A stretch of DNA of 64,000 nt from Argopecten irradians (Eukaryota; Mollusca; Bivalvia; Pectinida; Pectinidae), in assembly GCF_041381155.1 (NCBI RefSeq), contig NC_091135.1, positions 47,295,086 through 47,359,085 on the forward strand, in the 5' to 3' direction. A program made the translations under genes and the position numbers. Numbering within the stretch: position 1 is the first letter of the stretch; each line of letters begins with the position of its first letter. Under the pieces are notes generated by a model that searched no databases, was not told where the DNA came from, and saw only the letters and a program-made list of their open reading frames with translations. Positions 13,104-25,293 of this stretch are shown here, one piece after another.

Positions 13104-13939
13104 GATAGTATAATGTTGAAACTCTCGGTATTAAAGGCTGTGGCTGATTTACTGTCACCATGGTATCGCATGAAGCTATACGTATATTACGTACCCTTTG
13201 TATAAGCCAAAGGGAAAAAAGAATACCTTGCGACATGTTGTGGAGTTGTAATGCTGTGATAAGTTTCCGAACATATAGATGTAAATGTTTATAACAGAGT
13301 ATTAACTATGATCATCATTTTGACAATAATTGATGTGTGTATATATGTCTAATAAACACAAAAACATATATGAAATAATTTGTTTTGCTTTTGTTGTCTG
13401 TGCAATCAGTAAATCATTCGAATTAGGGCATAATGCCTAAAATTGTTTTCGGAGGCACTTAATTATTTTCAATACTACTATTCTGAAGTAAAATAAATGC
13501 TCAAACTTTTCCAATAATGGCACAAGTGTGAAGTATTTAACTTTTATTACTGAAGAAAATTATGAATTTGTTTGCTCCTCTTTTTAATAGATAAAACTTA
13601 TCATTCATCGGAGATGTATCATATCCATTTTATCACTAAATGTATCTTGTTATAAAACAAGCGACTATACAGTTTCCTCGGAAGGAACTATACAGTGTCA
13701 GTTTCAAAATAATGCAAGTGACTATACAGTTTCAACTCATAATCCGGCAATTTCATATTACGATTGTGAAAAAGATATTGTCCTCATTAATATATATCTA
13801 TATTTTTAATATTGTCAAATAAGTTTATAAACCTGTGATCGTACTTGAAGCAATGCAAATTAGACCGACTATCTTTAATTACGAAAAATATCAGGCGGGT
13901 GACTCAATTCTGCGGTGATGAACAGCAGTTCAACTCAAC

Positions 13940-14289
13940 TTGTATGTACAAAATACTAAGTTGTACGTACAAGATACTATCTTGTACGTACAAGATACTA
14001 TAAGTTGTACGTACAAGATAGTAACTTGTACGTACAAGATAGTAACTTGTACGTACAAGATACTATCTTGTACGTACAAGATACTAAGTTGTACGTACAA
14101 GATACTATGTTGTACGTACAAGATACTATCTTGTACGTACAAGATACTATCTTGTACGTACAAGATACTAAGTTGTACGTACAAGATACTAACTTGTACG
14201 TACAAGATACTAAGTTGTACGTACAAGATACTATCTTGTACGTACAAGATACTAACTTGTACGTACAAGATACTAACTTGTACGTACAA
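13940..14289. repeat. 21-bp palindromic satellite, right array (17 copies)
   Basis: The same palindrome and linkers as the left array, with linkers in the inverted orientation (GATACTAAC, GATACTAAG, GATACTATC). The first copy has one change (TTGTATGTACAA) and one linker is 2 bp longer. Confidence 0.95.
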
Positions 14290-14427
14290 GATAAATTAAA
14301 TTATATAGTGGCCCTAATACGCCGCCGTACATAACCACTTTTTAATAGATAGAATTAATCTTTGAACATTACATTACAGTAACTAATAAGACAAACAATT
14401 GAAAAGCTATCTTTGTTTTACAGAGAC

Positions 14428-17400
14428 ATGACCTCTGACACTGAAAAACCTCCGCCAGAGGTCATTCCCCTACAGTGTGATGACGGGAACAGCCACAAGG
14501 ACAGTGGCAGCAAGCGGGAAGTGTGGGCGAGAAAAACCGAATACATGTTGTCACTGATTGGCTACTCTGTGGGACTCGGAGTTCTCTGGAGGTTTCCTTA
14601 CTTATGCATGAGAAATGGAGGAGGTGAGTTAGCTTAAAAAAACGCACTATTTGTCTAAAAGAACAAGACAATTCCTGAAATACTAAAATTGGAATTTTAA
14701 AGAGGACGATGTACATTTAATTTAAAAACATGTGGATATAATGTGATAATACACATTTTCTTTTAGAAAATTATGAAAGTTTGAGTTAACGTAAGTTACA
14801 CAATGTCACATAGTCGTAGCAGGTTCAAGAAAGGAAAACGTCGTTTAAATAGCTCAGTTCTAATATTTTCAGCAATTATGTCGTGTTTCCTCTTTAACTG
14901 ACACAAACGTCGTTATATATAAGATAATTATGTATTTTTACAGGTGCATTTTTGATACCATTTTTCTTCTTTGTGGCCGTGTGTGGATTTCCCCTGTACT
15001 TTATGGAGCTGTGCCTGGGGCAATTCTCCGGTAAAAGTCCCCTGGTAGTCTGGTGCATCTGTCCTCTGTTTAAAGGTAGGCGGGCTGTTTGTGTAACTGA
15101 ATAATTATGACACTAAAATAGTGAGCCAAGGACATATGGCGTCATTTAATATTAAAAGACGACGTATCCTTTTTGTCCTACCAGCTTCAATTTCTAGGTT
15201 GTGATTGCTGATCCTAAGTTTTGCCACCAATTGTCGATATTCAAAATTTTGAGATAAAAGTAATATTCCTCTTTATAGTTTTGTTTAAGTTTACTATATA
15301 GAAAAAAAACCCACTTATTACTACAATCTATAAGCTGCATTTTGCTTGAGAAAATAATGTCAAATTTACAATGCATAGTTTTTTTTAAATGACCTTGTTA
15401 CTTTCTCTTTTAATGTCAAATGTGATGTTATTTTCGTTGATAATTTTTGATACGTATGAAATACATGAATATGATCCACTTTCATGAATGTTTTCATTGA
15501 CTTTCAAAATTTTACAAGATTATTCATGTTATCTGGTGATATTCTAGCCAAGTAACACAATGCTTGAGTATTAATGAAGCAGTCTAGTGTACACTGCCCT
15601 TATTCAACCCTGGAAACATCATTTACTGCACACTTTCCAACCCCAAGGGCCAATTTGCTAAAAAAACATATTTGTTCAAATGGCGTATTATCTATTATTT
15701 AAAATTCGTCAAATGTTGAATTATTCACCCGAATTTTTTTACTTGCATTCGCAATTTTACTGTAAAAATCAGCATACCATATTTCAGAATTATATGAATT
15801 ATATAAGATTGGTCTATACCATATTTCAGAATTTTATGAATTATATAAGATTGGTCTGACTAAAGAGTTATGCAACTTTTTCCAGAGCTATAAGAGCATA
15901 TCAGCTACTGTATTTTATTTAAATATTGCCTAATTGAGAACAAAACTTTCCACTTTTTACACTCAGTTACATGGATGTATGTATTTTGCAGTTTTAGAAT
16001 AATGTATTATATACACGTGTATTTACATATTTAATGTTTAATATTAAATGTAATTATTTGTATTGTGTGACAGGTTTAGGTGTGTGTATGGTGATCCTGT
16101 CCTTCATTGTGACGTGGTACTATAACCTAGTCGTGGCCTGGGTATTGTGTTACCTGTACTACTCATTCTATCCGACCCAGCCCTGGGCTTCCTGTGATAA
16201 TGAATGGAACTCTCCCAACTGTGTGGTCTTACGCTCCAACTCGCCAAGATCACTGACCAATCAAAGCATGTATAACAACTCAGCTACCAATGAAACAAGA
16301 GTCCTGAATCTGACCAATGAAATAGAATTCCTCAATGTTACCAATATATCCAATACGATACCAGAAAAATCTCAAGTCTCCCCAACAGCGGCTACAGAGT
16401 TCTGGAGGTAAGTATTCTCGGTAGTCCTTCATGTCATGAAGGTACATACATTAAAAGACTTTCTCAAAACATTTGGAGAATTGCTTTGAATTAAAATGGT
16501 TTTTTTATTTCTTGAGTTAGTTTTTTAATTAACCAGAGACACTTTGGTATTATTTATAAAAGTTATCGTTTTTGTCAATAACATTGCAATCATGAGTATT
16601 TTTTCTATCATTCAGACATGCTCCTGTTTATAGGATAATTGTTGCTATTGTTTTCATTTTTCATGTTTACAGGCACGCTATTCTGGGAATTTCTCCCGGA
16701 ATCGACCAGATCGGTGGACCACAATGGCACCTAGTACTGACCATCTTCTTGGCGGCAGCAATTACCTTCATGTGTCTAGTGAGAGGGGTGCGTTCGGCTG
16801 GAAAGGTATGTCAACAAGTCATCTAATCGTGTTTAAGCTCGAATGTAAACATTTTACTTTATACATTGTTTGTGGTTTGACTCCAAAATAGTTCTAGCAT
16901 ATGCTGCAATAATTAATAGCAATTTATGGTTTGGCGGTCTCTGTTTCGTTTAACAAATCGCATCTAGAGAAATTGAGGGTTTCGGCTGTGGATATCTACT
17001 GCTTAGTAATGCTTATTAGTACGCTTGTAAGATAATGTTTTAGTGATCTAATGAGTTTATTGCCCACCAGGTGGCGTACATTACGGCGGTTCTACCATAC
17101 GTCCTTCTTACAGTGTTACTGACACGAAGTTTAACATTAGAGGGATCCCTTGCCGGTATAATCTACTTCATAAAGCCAGACTTCTCCAAACTTCTCAACT
17201 TCCAGGTAAGCTTCATTTCACGGTGATTCAATACATGATGAAAATCAATATAAATGTAACATTTTAACACTGTCAATATTTTATCAACACAACAAAAGTA
17301 CTTTTCTTTCAAAATCTTAAATCAAATAGGTTGAAAATTAATGAAAGAAATTTTTATTCTATGTTTAAATCCGCGAATGTTAATCTTCGTTAATTTGTTT

Positions 17401-20400
17401 TGAAATGAAAATAGCAAAATTTAGTTGCTGCGAAAGAAAATTGCGATTAACTGTAATGGCGAGACAATATTTGGATTGCTGATGATGCGCTTTACGAAAA
17501 CAGGAAAGCTAATTTGTTTAATTCACTGGTTTCATTAAACATTTGCATTTATCTATCTATCGATATCATGATTTTGTTGTCTTTTCATTACGGTAGGTTT
17601 GGTTTGAGGCAGCGCTGCAAGTGTTTTTCTCACTAGGTTCAGCGTGGGGCGGAGTTATAACCATGGCCAGTTACAACAAGTTCACCAATAAATGTTTAAA
17701 GTAAGGTCACCTCTTCCACCTTAATACAAGTAAAACAACATGTTCAGCTATTTTTTTTCAACAAATTTTATTGCAAATAATATGCAATTGGATTCGGCAA
17801 CAGGCAAAGCCTATATTAGCCATCTCCAAACAAATCCGGTATAGTACAATTATCAACAAAATAGTATAACATTTAACATTACATTATGAATGAATATTAT
17901 TATTAGTGTATCTCCCCAACCTATCATAGTAGAAAAATCTAAATAAATCTTTTAGTTTCAGATATATATTCTGATATGCATTGCAATAAATATGTATTTT
18001 TTTCTTCATCACAATTGTCACAGCCATGCAGTAAAGTTTTTGTGTTAAAATGCGAGTGGGGAATATTAGAATTATGTATTTTGGTTCTGAGTGATGATCT
18101 TTGTTCATTAAATAAAGGACATATGAAAAGATAGTGTTCGGCTGTTTCATCACCAAGGCCACAAGAACAAATTGGAGAATCTCTCAAATGATCGCGAAAT
18201 AGGTCAGAATTTAGATTGCTAGAGGAATTTCTGAGCTGGCACAGAGTAATATTCATAATTCGAGAACCTTTGTTTATAAAGGTATTTGTTATATCATGTT
18301 CCATTTCATTAATATTAAAAAGGAGTGTTTTAAATGGTGCAACAGTATTAACATTCGATAAGTCAAAGTTTAAAGCGAAAGAATTAAATTCTCTAAAGGT
18401 ACTTGTAAAAACTAGTATAGTAACTTGCAGCTCTGAACATAGGAATATTAAAATATCTTGTCATCCTAAGTGGATATCTCTCATTTTCAGGCTGATATAA
18501 AAATGGTTGTACAATTTCAATCAAATGCTGTGGAGCAAAGCCACGTAGTATCTTAAACATTAGAATAAGTTTGTGCTTTTGACGCCGATCAGAGAGAGAT
18601 TCCCAAGCTAGTTCTTTATAAAGTATATCATGAGAGGTACCTCTGCGCAATCCCGTTATAACTGTTCAGCTATTGAATATATCTTTATTGCAGATTTTTT
18701 CTTGTGTTTATTGTTGAGGAATACCTCTGTTGACTATGTGTGTTTATGTTAAATAAGTGTTTTTGTTGTTGTTGTCCATTAGCTTTGGACCCCGCTACAA
18801 ATAGCATCTAGTTAATGCTCGTTATCGTGTATTTACGCTATTTTTGTGTTGTTTCATAGGTCATGAACACCTCTGGCAATCATTAAAATGTTTTTGAGTA
18901 AAGTGAATTAGATTGTTGAATATAAACGTGATGGTGATTTTTTTCTGTTGTAACACGATGAATATGTCTCGTTGTTACAGTGACGCAGGATTTGTTGCCA
19001 TTATGGACACGTTCAGTAATTTCTTCTGTGGATTTGTAGTGTTCAGTATCCTCGGATTTCTTGCCCACGAGTCTGGTTCCACAATAGAGGAGGTGGCAGA
19101 ATCAGGTGAGTTGTCTGTACACACGCGCGTTTTGTTTGTGACCTAGATTTTATGACCGACGCCTTGATACCCCACTAAAACACTATTGCCTCCTCAGGAC
19201 CCGGCCTTGTATTCCAAGTATATCCTGAGGCTATATCGCGCCTGCCCCTTCCCAACCTGTGGGCAGTGCTCTTCTTTGTCATGCTTATCGCTGTGGGTCT
19301 CGACAGTCAGGTATTTCCAATGATTTTCAATGAAAAACAAATGTTTAATAAACAAAATAGCAATGCAGTAACGATTTCAGTAATTAGATATAAATAAATC
19401 TGCGTTTTTTAAATGAATAATGATCGAAGGTATGGTATATTCCAAAGAAAAAACAAATGAAAAATAAAAATAAAATGTAAAAAGTATAAAGTTAATTTAA
19501 TGAGGATATCGAATATTCACTTTATCATTTCGACAGTATAAATTTTATCCGGTAATATGTGATAGTGACTTTATTAGTATGTATTATGGTGTTGTGTGTT
19601 TGGTAGTAACTGTATGTTTATATGTACCCCTGCAGTTCGCTCAGCTGGAGACGGTTTTGGGTGGTTTAAGAGATTTGTATCCAGATACTCTAGGAAAGAG
19701 GAGGAACATGCTATTGTTTACTGCATTCATCGCATTTTTCCTACTTAGCCTTGTGTTTGCAACACCAGTAAGTAAAGGTTTACCATTCAAGAATGGTTTA
19801 ACAATTGACCTGGTCTATTATCATCTCTCAACATTGATACCTATTCTTATCCTTTATTTAGGCTGTCGTCGTTGTCATAATTATATGAGGTTCACGTCAA
19901 ATAAGGGTTCATGTTCACAGATGCCCTTTGTGCTAGCCAATAATATCAACTTGTAATATAACATTGCCCAAACGTGACGTTCCACAGGGAGATGTTCTAA
20001 GACCTTCACTCTTCTCTTTCTTTTTAAAATCATCCTTACCATAATTGCAATACATAACGTCGACACTTAAACCTTATTCTTCATTAGTTTGCGCTCTGTA
20101 CGTCCTGTTAATCTACCATTTACTATTATATTTATGACACACGATTTGTTTTCGATAATTAATTGGTATAACGTTGTAGGCAGGGATGTACATATTTGTG
20201 TTAGTGGACTGGTATGCTACAGCCTACTGTTTTTTCCTGATCGCCATGTGTGAGTGCCTCGTAGTCGGCTGGTTTTACGGTAAGTCTTTACCATTATTGT
20301 CTCTGTTACTTTGAGAAAAGACGCGGAAGTAAATAGAGGAATTTAACTTACTCAACTAAAATGTCATGCTTATCCCGTTATACCGTCGGGAAGTGGTTGC

Positions 20401-21643
20401 TGTTTGATATAATAATAAGGTTTATTTTGCAGGAGCCGAGCGGTTTAGTCATGACATCGAAATAATGACGGGTAGGCCTGTACATCCCGTCATCCGGGTA
20501 TCCTGGTGTGTTATCTCCCCCTTGGCTCTGTTTGTAAGTTTAAGTGACAACACATCAACCTGACAGCTCCATCACTCATTATAATACACTGTTGTGTTAA
20601 CATGAATCATTTTCAGTAAGCGAATACGTTGATCGAAAATAATGTGTAGACCTAGGATATATACAATGTAATACTAGTACAGCACGTAGGGAATTTTTCA
20701 TCACGCTAGATGTTAAAATAACAGAGCGCGCTAAAATGAGGAGTTTCCATTTAAATTGGTATTTGTTATTTTTGACTTTATTTCAATTTAACACCCTAGG
20801 TTTCACCTAGTTTCTGAACACATCATTTACAGTTTACTTTGGCTTATAAGTGAATGTATGTGTGCTATTTCTTCAGAGTCAACTTCTTCCTTATCCTGGT
20901 TTGTAGATTGCGTTACTCGGGACAATCCTGGCCTTCAAACCACCCGTTCACAATGGATACGTGTTTCCACCCTATGCCAGAGCTCTTGGAGTTGTCATAG
21001 GTCTGTTTTCTGTTGTCCCTCTCCCCATCATGGCTTTATATGGCTTATACAGAGCTAAAGGATCACTAACACAGGTAGGTGTACATTACAGGCCAAGGTC
21101 AACCTACAATTCAAGGTTAATTTACATTCGTAATAGTACGATCAACCAAGATAATATGTGGTACGTTTTCACGGTGATGTAATTTCGCGGTGTACAATGA
21201 TATGATTTGCATGCAGCGATGATTTTTGAAGTTTCTTATCATTCGCGAAATACGTGAAATAAATAAGCTGATAGTAATTATTCTGTAATTATCTACGATT
21301 TATAGAATCTTACATGGACCTATTTAATTGGCTATAGCTGTTATTTGCACCAGGCTATTTTTTTTCTTATCAGATAGATTCTAATGTTGTGTATGTATAT
21401 ATTCTAATATATGGCATTTTAAGACATTCCAAATGTAAAAAATACTTATTTGATACCCAATAATAATTTAGATCGTCCTATGTCGTCTGTCATTATCGGT
21501 TACAGAGACTGAGGGTACTGTTGAGTCCAAACGACGAGTGGGGACCGAACAAAAAGAACAACCAATTCTTTTACAAGTCTTATCGTAATGAAGGGAGTTT
21601 AGTGACCCGTTTGAGGACTAATTTTCTCGGGAGGAGTCGGTGA
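14428..21643 (+). CDS. SLC6-family Na+-dependent (amino acid-type) transporter
   Basis: Thirteen coding exons join in frame into 636 residues: 14428-14623, 14944-15075, 16074-16407, 16673-16805, 17071-17205, 17597-17700, 18981-19105, 19198-19310, 19636-19767, 20180-20279, 20433-20533, 20907-21074, 21506-21643. All have GT-AG borders and phases agree throughout. SLC6 hallmarks are [15 protein letters not shown] in TM1 (residues 54-68), MELCLGQ in TM2, a WYYN motif in TM3 (124-127) and a PWASC..C disulfide loop (C150, C159). These are followed by at least five N-glycosylation sequons, [12 protein letters not shown] in TM6 (318-329), SYNKF, and GLDSQF in TM8. Gly at residue 49, where monoamine carriers have Asp, suggests amino-acid-like substrates. 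Unusual residues: Val52 and Asp354 sit where family members have the two Asn ligands of Na1, and Phe72 and Asn358 sit at chloride-site positions. Exon 10 has a tandem acceptor (TAGGCAG); only the first AG keeps the frame. The start codon lies 4 bp after an AG that could be a splice acceptor, so a 5' non-coding exon is possible. Confidence 0.95.
15775..15858. repeat. Direct duplication of about 43 bp in SLC6 intron 2
   Basis: ACCATATTTCAGAATT followed by an AT-rich stretch and AAGATTGGTCT is repeated once head to tail, with one or two differences. Confidence 0.8.
17753..18662 (-). mobile_element. 5'-truncated LINE inserted in SLC6 intron 6
   Basis: A 910-bp insertion flanked by a perfect 12-bp target duplication, TGTTCAGCTATT (17741-17752 and 18663-18674). 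On the minus strand it starts inside the C-terminal part of a LINE ORF (fragments at 18650-18393 and 18304-17939) and ends in a short A-run at 17758-17752. The C-terminal part keeps a Cys/His pattern (CSCG...[10 protein letters not shown]) as found at the end of many CR1/Jockey-type ORFs. The frame shifts between the two fragments. Its layout resembles the C-terminus of the LINE at 42.4-46.1 kb, but the sequences are diverged. This is a textbook target-primed insertion and, being in an intron, is spliced out. Confidence 0.88.
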
Positions 21644-22866
21644 AGACGACAGAAAAATCAAATTCTGTGTCGTGTGATGTGCGTCTCTTCTTTATGGACA
21701 TAACCAACACCATACAGAGCATTTACCAAAGTCATCTTGAGTCATCTCAAGGAAATGCCATTTTTTTGTTCATCCCACTTAGGTGTAGTAATATACCATT
21801 GAAATAAGACACTAAATGATAATCGCGAATTCCCCATTCATTGAAATTTGAACATGATGATGTCTCTTAATTTGTGGTATTAGTCCGCGATTACAATAAT
21901 GATCATGATTAAAAACAAAAACAAAGAAGCTTGTGGTGAATCTCGTCCATGACATTACAAATAAATATTAAACCCTATACCTTTACAAGTATTAGTACTA
22001 GTGTGAACTACAACAATGCGTACCTGAACACGTAAGATATTATATATCCATCAAAGAGGAAACAGTAGTTTAGTAATAGAGACAACTGCATTGTTTTGAC
22101 AACTGTCCTGGCGTTCGGTATTTGATTAATATTAAATGAGCACCAGGGCATTGACAACGTAACATTGTATTACACACTTTATCAAGGATTATTAAATTTT
22201 GGGTGTCCCAAACAGAAGTGTTCTAAAAATTTAATGCCGACGAATAAAGAAGGTATGTGAAATGATAATTTTACAAAATCAATGACACGACAATAAATCT
22301 CGTGTCTGTCACGACCAGATGCTGTACCTATCAAATTGATTGCAGGTCGAAAATATATAAAGTGTAATCTACCCATTTAAGATTAAACATAACTGAAAAT
22401 ACAGAGATAAAACATCGAAATCAAGATTCTTGGAAAATACCGTACGATGAGAAGAAGACCAGGGATTTCTAAGAGGAAACTTCTGCTTCGTATACGAAAC
22501 CCTGCATATGGATCAAGGTCAAATGCTGGTATATGTTGCTGCATCGTTTTACTTTAAACAATCAAGAGGAAAATAGAATATATTTGTGTTAACAATAACG
22601 TAACGCTTAATTTCAATAAATGGCCAACTATGTTCTAAAGGTTATTAAACTAATCAAGGGATTTCTTGTCAAACTAGCTTGAAAGGTATTTCTTTTCCCA
22701 TCTTGTCAATTAGAATTATAGATATCGTATGTCTTGCACCAAAAGCGAAATTAAAGCGTGTTTAATCGATTGCTTAACTAACTTTTGAATAACTTAATGT
22801 AAAAGACCTGACGTTTTTCAGTGCTAAAGGGTTTATTGACGGTACATATCCCGTCCGTGCATCTAA
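21644..22866. other. SLC6 3' flank
   Basis: No coding exon is recognised. A candidate polyadenylation signal AATAAA lies at about 21962, some 320 bp after the stop codon. The rest is AT-rich and unremarkable. Confidence 0.4.
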
Positions 22867-22986
22867 CTTGCGGATAGGTATCCATTGTGACGTCAATTTT
22901 TTGAACGAATTTCACGTCGTTTTCTCTGCTAAGTATGGTGTTACGCTCGCGATCACGTAACGTGACAATCAATACCTATCCGCAAG
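22867..22986. mobile_element. 120-bp hairpin MITE
   Basis: The ends are inverted copies: CTTGCGGATAGGTAT on the left and ATACCTATCCGCAAG on the right. A looser match continues inward (ATTGTGACG against CGTGACAAT). There is no coding content. It is followed by a (TA)n run near 23015-23035. Confidence 0.65.
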
Positions 22987-23656
22987 GAGAGATTACTCTA
23001 ATATGCAAATACAAATATATATATATATATATATATTTGATTTACCCGGATATTGTAAATGGATATAAAGGTATATGAAAATGGCTAGGCAACTCTATGT
23101 TACTTGTAGTTACCATAGTTGGGCAGATTTGTTGCTAGCTTCCTAAAATAATATTATTTGAAAGTCTCAAATTAATCATTGAGGACAGAGGCATTTTACT
23201 ACCAAATGTCACCCATCTCTAAAAAACCATTAACGCTCCTTTGTGAAAAATCGTAAAAAGTAAGTAATAAAGACATCATAAATGTAGATCAAATGATTGC
23301 AGGAATCCCTACCAACATCTTTAGTTTACAAAATTGAGGATTGTTTGTAAGAACTGCTTTTATGTCCTGGGAATTCATCTGTATTATCACAAAATGTTAA
23401 TATATCTATTACTCATTTTGCACCTTTCTTAATTTACTTTCCATTTTGTCACGGCATGCTTGTGACAAGGTATATGGTTGATTTGTAATAGGGCTTCTTT
23501 ATTCCTAATGCTGTGGAATTTTCGAACGTTGTTAAAACCTGACCAGATGAAAAGTTTTATTATGGAAAATTAATGATCTGGATTAAATATATGCATTTAT
23601 CACACTTTTGTCTTTGATATGAACGTTTTGCCCATGCGATACTGGTGCTGTCCGCG

Positions 23657-23790
23657 CCGTCATATCAACGCCCGGGCTGATATCACCTTATTACGTCATA
23701 ATTTGATATCAGCCCAGGCAGCCCGGGCTGATATCAGTTAATATCAGCCCGGGCTGATATCAGTTATCGGCCCGGGCTGATATCACGTCA
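23657..23790. repeat. Cluster of GCCCGGGCTGATATC palindromic repeats
   Basis: Five copies or part-copies of a palindromic unit centred on GCCCGGGC and bounded by GATATCA lie within 134 bp, locally GC-rich against an AT-rich background. It could be the remains of a hairpin element or a small satellite. Confidence 0.7.
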
Positions 23791-24442
23791 TCCGGGGTTT
23801 TCACTCCGGATTTTAGAGTTGCCGCTTCGATTCAGTTTCCTGCAGACGATAAGTTGGATATCGGATACAGTATTGAGAAAGATATCAGAAATCAGAAATA
23901 GTCTGTTTCATGACGATTTTACTGGAGATTTTTATCTTAACTAAGATACGGTCGAAATGAGTTTTGTCCACATTGCCGAAAACAAAGCATCGTAAATTAT
24001 ATTTATAACACAAAAAAACCGTATTTGGTATAAATAAAATCAACGACATGCGTTTGTCAACAAGAAGAGACGCAGGAATAAATTAGACGTTTAATAGTTT
24101 AATTTTCCCGTCGAATTCATAATTCTTGTCCGTTGTAAAACTGATCATTCTGAAATGGACCCGCTTTGCCGGAATTTGTTGAACATTATCTATTTTCAAG
24201 TGATAGTAAGCCTTCACTAGATATTTGTTAATTTTGCTTAAAATACATATTTCAACTCGTTCATTTAACCAGGAATTATGTATTTGTAAAACATATACAT
24301 GTAATGAAGTTTTCCACTGCTTCAACATTAAATTGGCCTTCATTATGTCCAGAAGAATATCGGTCATTGATCAATACGTTTTAATACATGTTTTAAAATT
24401 GTTAAAATATCTTTCCCTTTGTTTTCAAAATGTGTGATAAAA

Positions 24443-24586
24443 AGGTTATGATATGTCAATTTTGATATTGCACCCTTTTTCAACCCTTGACCTGGTATCA
24501 GCCCTTGGGCCTGCGGCCCTTGGGCTGCGATATGGCGGTCTCGGGCTAATAAAGGGTGCGATATCAAAATTGTCATATAATAACCT
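24443..24586. mobile_element. 144-bp hairpin MITE
   Basis: Inverted ends of about 35 bp: AGGTTATGATATGTCAATTT at the left, and its near-complement ending TATAATAACCT at the right, each followed inward by a GCACCCTTT block. The centre is GC-rich and itself partly palindromic (CCTTGGGCCTGCGGCCCTTG). Confidence 0.7.
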
Positions 24587-25231
24587 CTAAATATTTGTTC
24601 TTAAAGAATCTCCATAGTCATGCATCGATATAATGTGAAATAACTTCTTTTCCAAAGTTTAGACAGTGCACAATATAAGGCTACAAGGCGATAAACTGAT
24701 TTCAATGCTGAATCTTACAAGGACGAAAACGTTTATTCTTCGATCTGTGATTGACGGCATTTTTTCCCGAAGTTATACATTGTTGAAAAGTGAATATATT
24801 TATGTAAATTATGTTTCCAGCAGGTTTTCGTCAAACAATTGAATCGGCGAAGTTGCCATTTTCACAAATTATTTGGTACTGAAACAATTAATTTTCTTTC
24901 TCTTCTGTCAACCTAATCAAGCCAGTAGATAGGATATTAAGTATAGATTTTCCCGGTTACAAAACAACTTAACTAATGTTAGATTTAAAAAAAAAGTTTC
25001 CGTGTCCATATGAAATGTGTTTTGTTTGGTCAGAACCTGACCACTGTTTCATTAGATATATTGTTACGTTACCTGTATGTCTACGTCACGTAGCCCAGGT
25101 ACACACACGTTCTCGGGCTTAGGGACGGCCTCCCGAGAGCTATCTAGTCCGTACTGGTCACACATATAATAAATGACACGTAAAAATAGTACGGATGTTT
25201 AAAAAGTAATAACGCCTGAATATGCATCACT

Positions 25232-25245
25232 GTAAATATATAGTA
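25232..25245 (+). promoter_or_regulatory. Candidate TATA box
   Basis: AATATATAGTATAC lies about 50-60 bp before the start codon at 25294, leaving room for a start site near 25265 and a 5' leader of about 30 nt. This is position-based inference only. Confidence 0.35.
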
Positions 25246-25293
25246 TACAAGGGTGCACTACCTCAACTCCACTAGGACTCGAGGACGGGAACC

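Larger units (their letters stand above)
12548..14329. mobile_element. Foldback-type element 1 with palindromic satellite arrays
   Basis: The 53 bp at 12548-12600 are an exact reverse complement of 14277-14329 (outer end TACGGCGGCGTATTAGGGCC). Inside these ends lie two arrays of the same 21-bp unit, 25 copies on the left and 17 on the right, in opposite orientation, so the inverted repeats extend to about 350-515 bp. Between them is an AT-rich spacer of about 830 bp with no believable gene. The element is flanked by CATAAC on both sides. The architecture (long inverted ends made of tandem repeats, non-coding middle) is that of foldback elements such as Drosophila FB and Galileo. It is non-autonomous here; no transposase is seen. 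The identical ends suggest recent activity or gene conversion. Confidence 0.85.

Noticed and set aside
12534-13205. Open frames of up to about 200 residues in the left palindrome array on both strands
   Set aside because: The unit is 21 bp, a multiple of 3, and is palindromic, so frames stay open on both strands without selection. They are a by-product of the satellite.
12588-14289. CRISPR-like repeat array
   Set aside because: The spacers are only 9 bp and nearly identical, there are no cas genes, and the setting is an animal genome. It is a satellite within a mobile element.
13930-14334. Open frames across the right palindrome array
   Set aside because: Same reason as for the left array.
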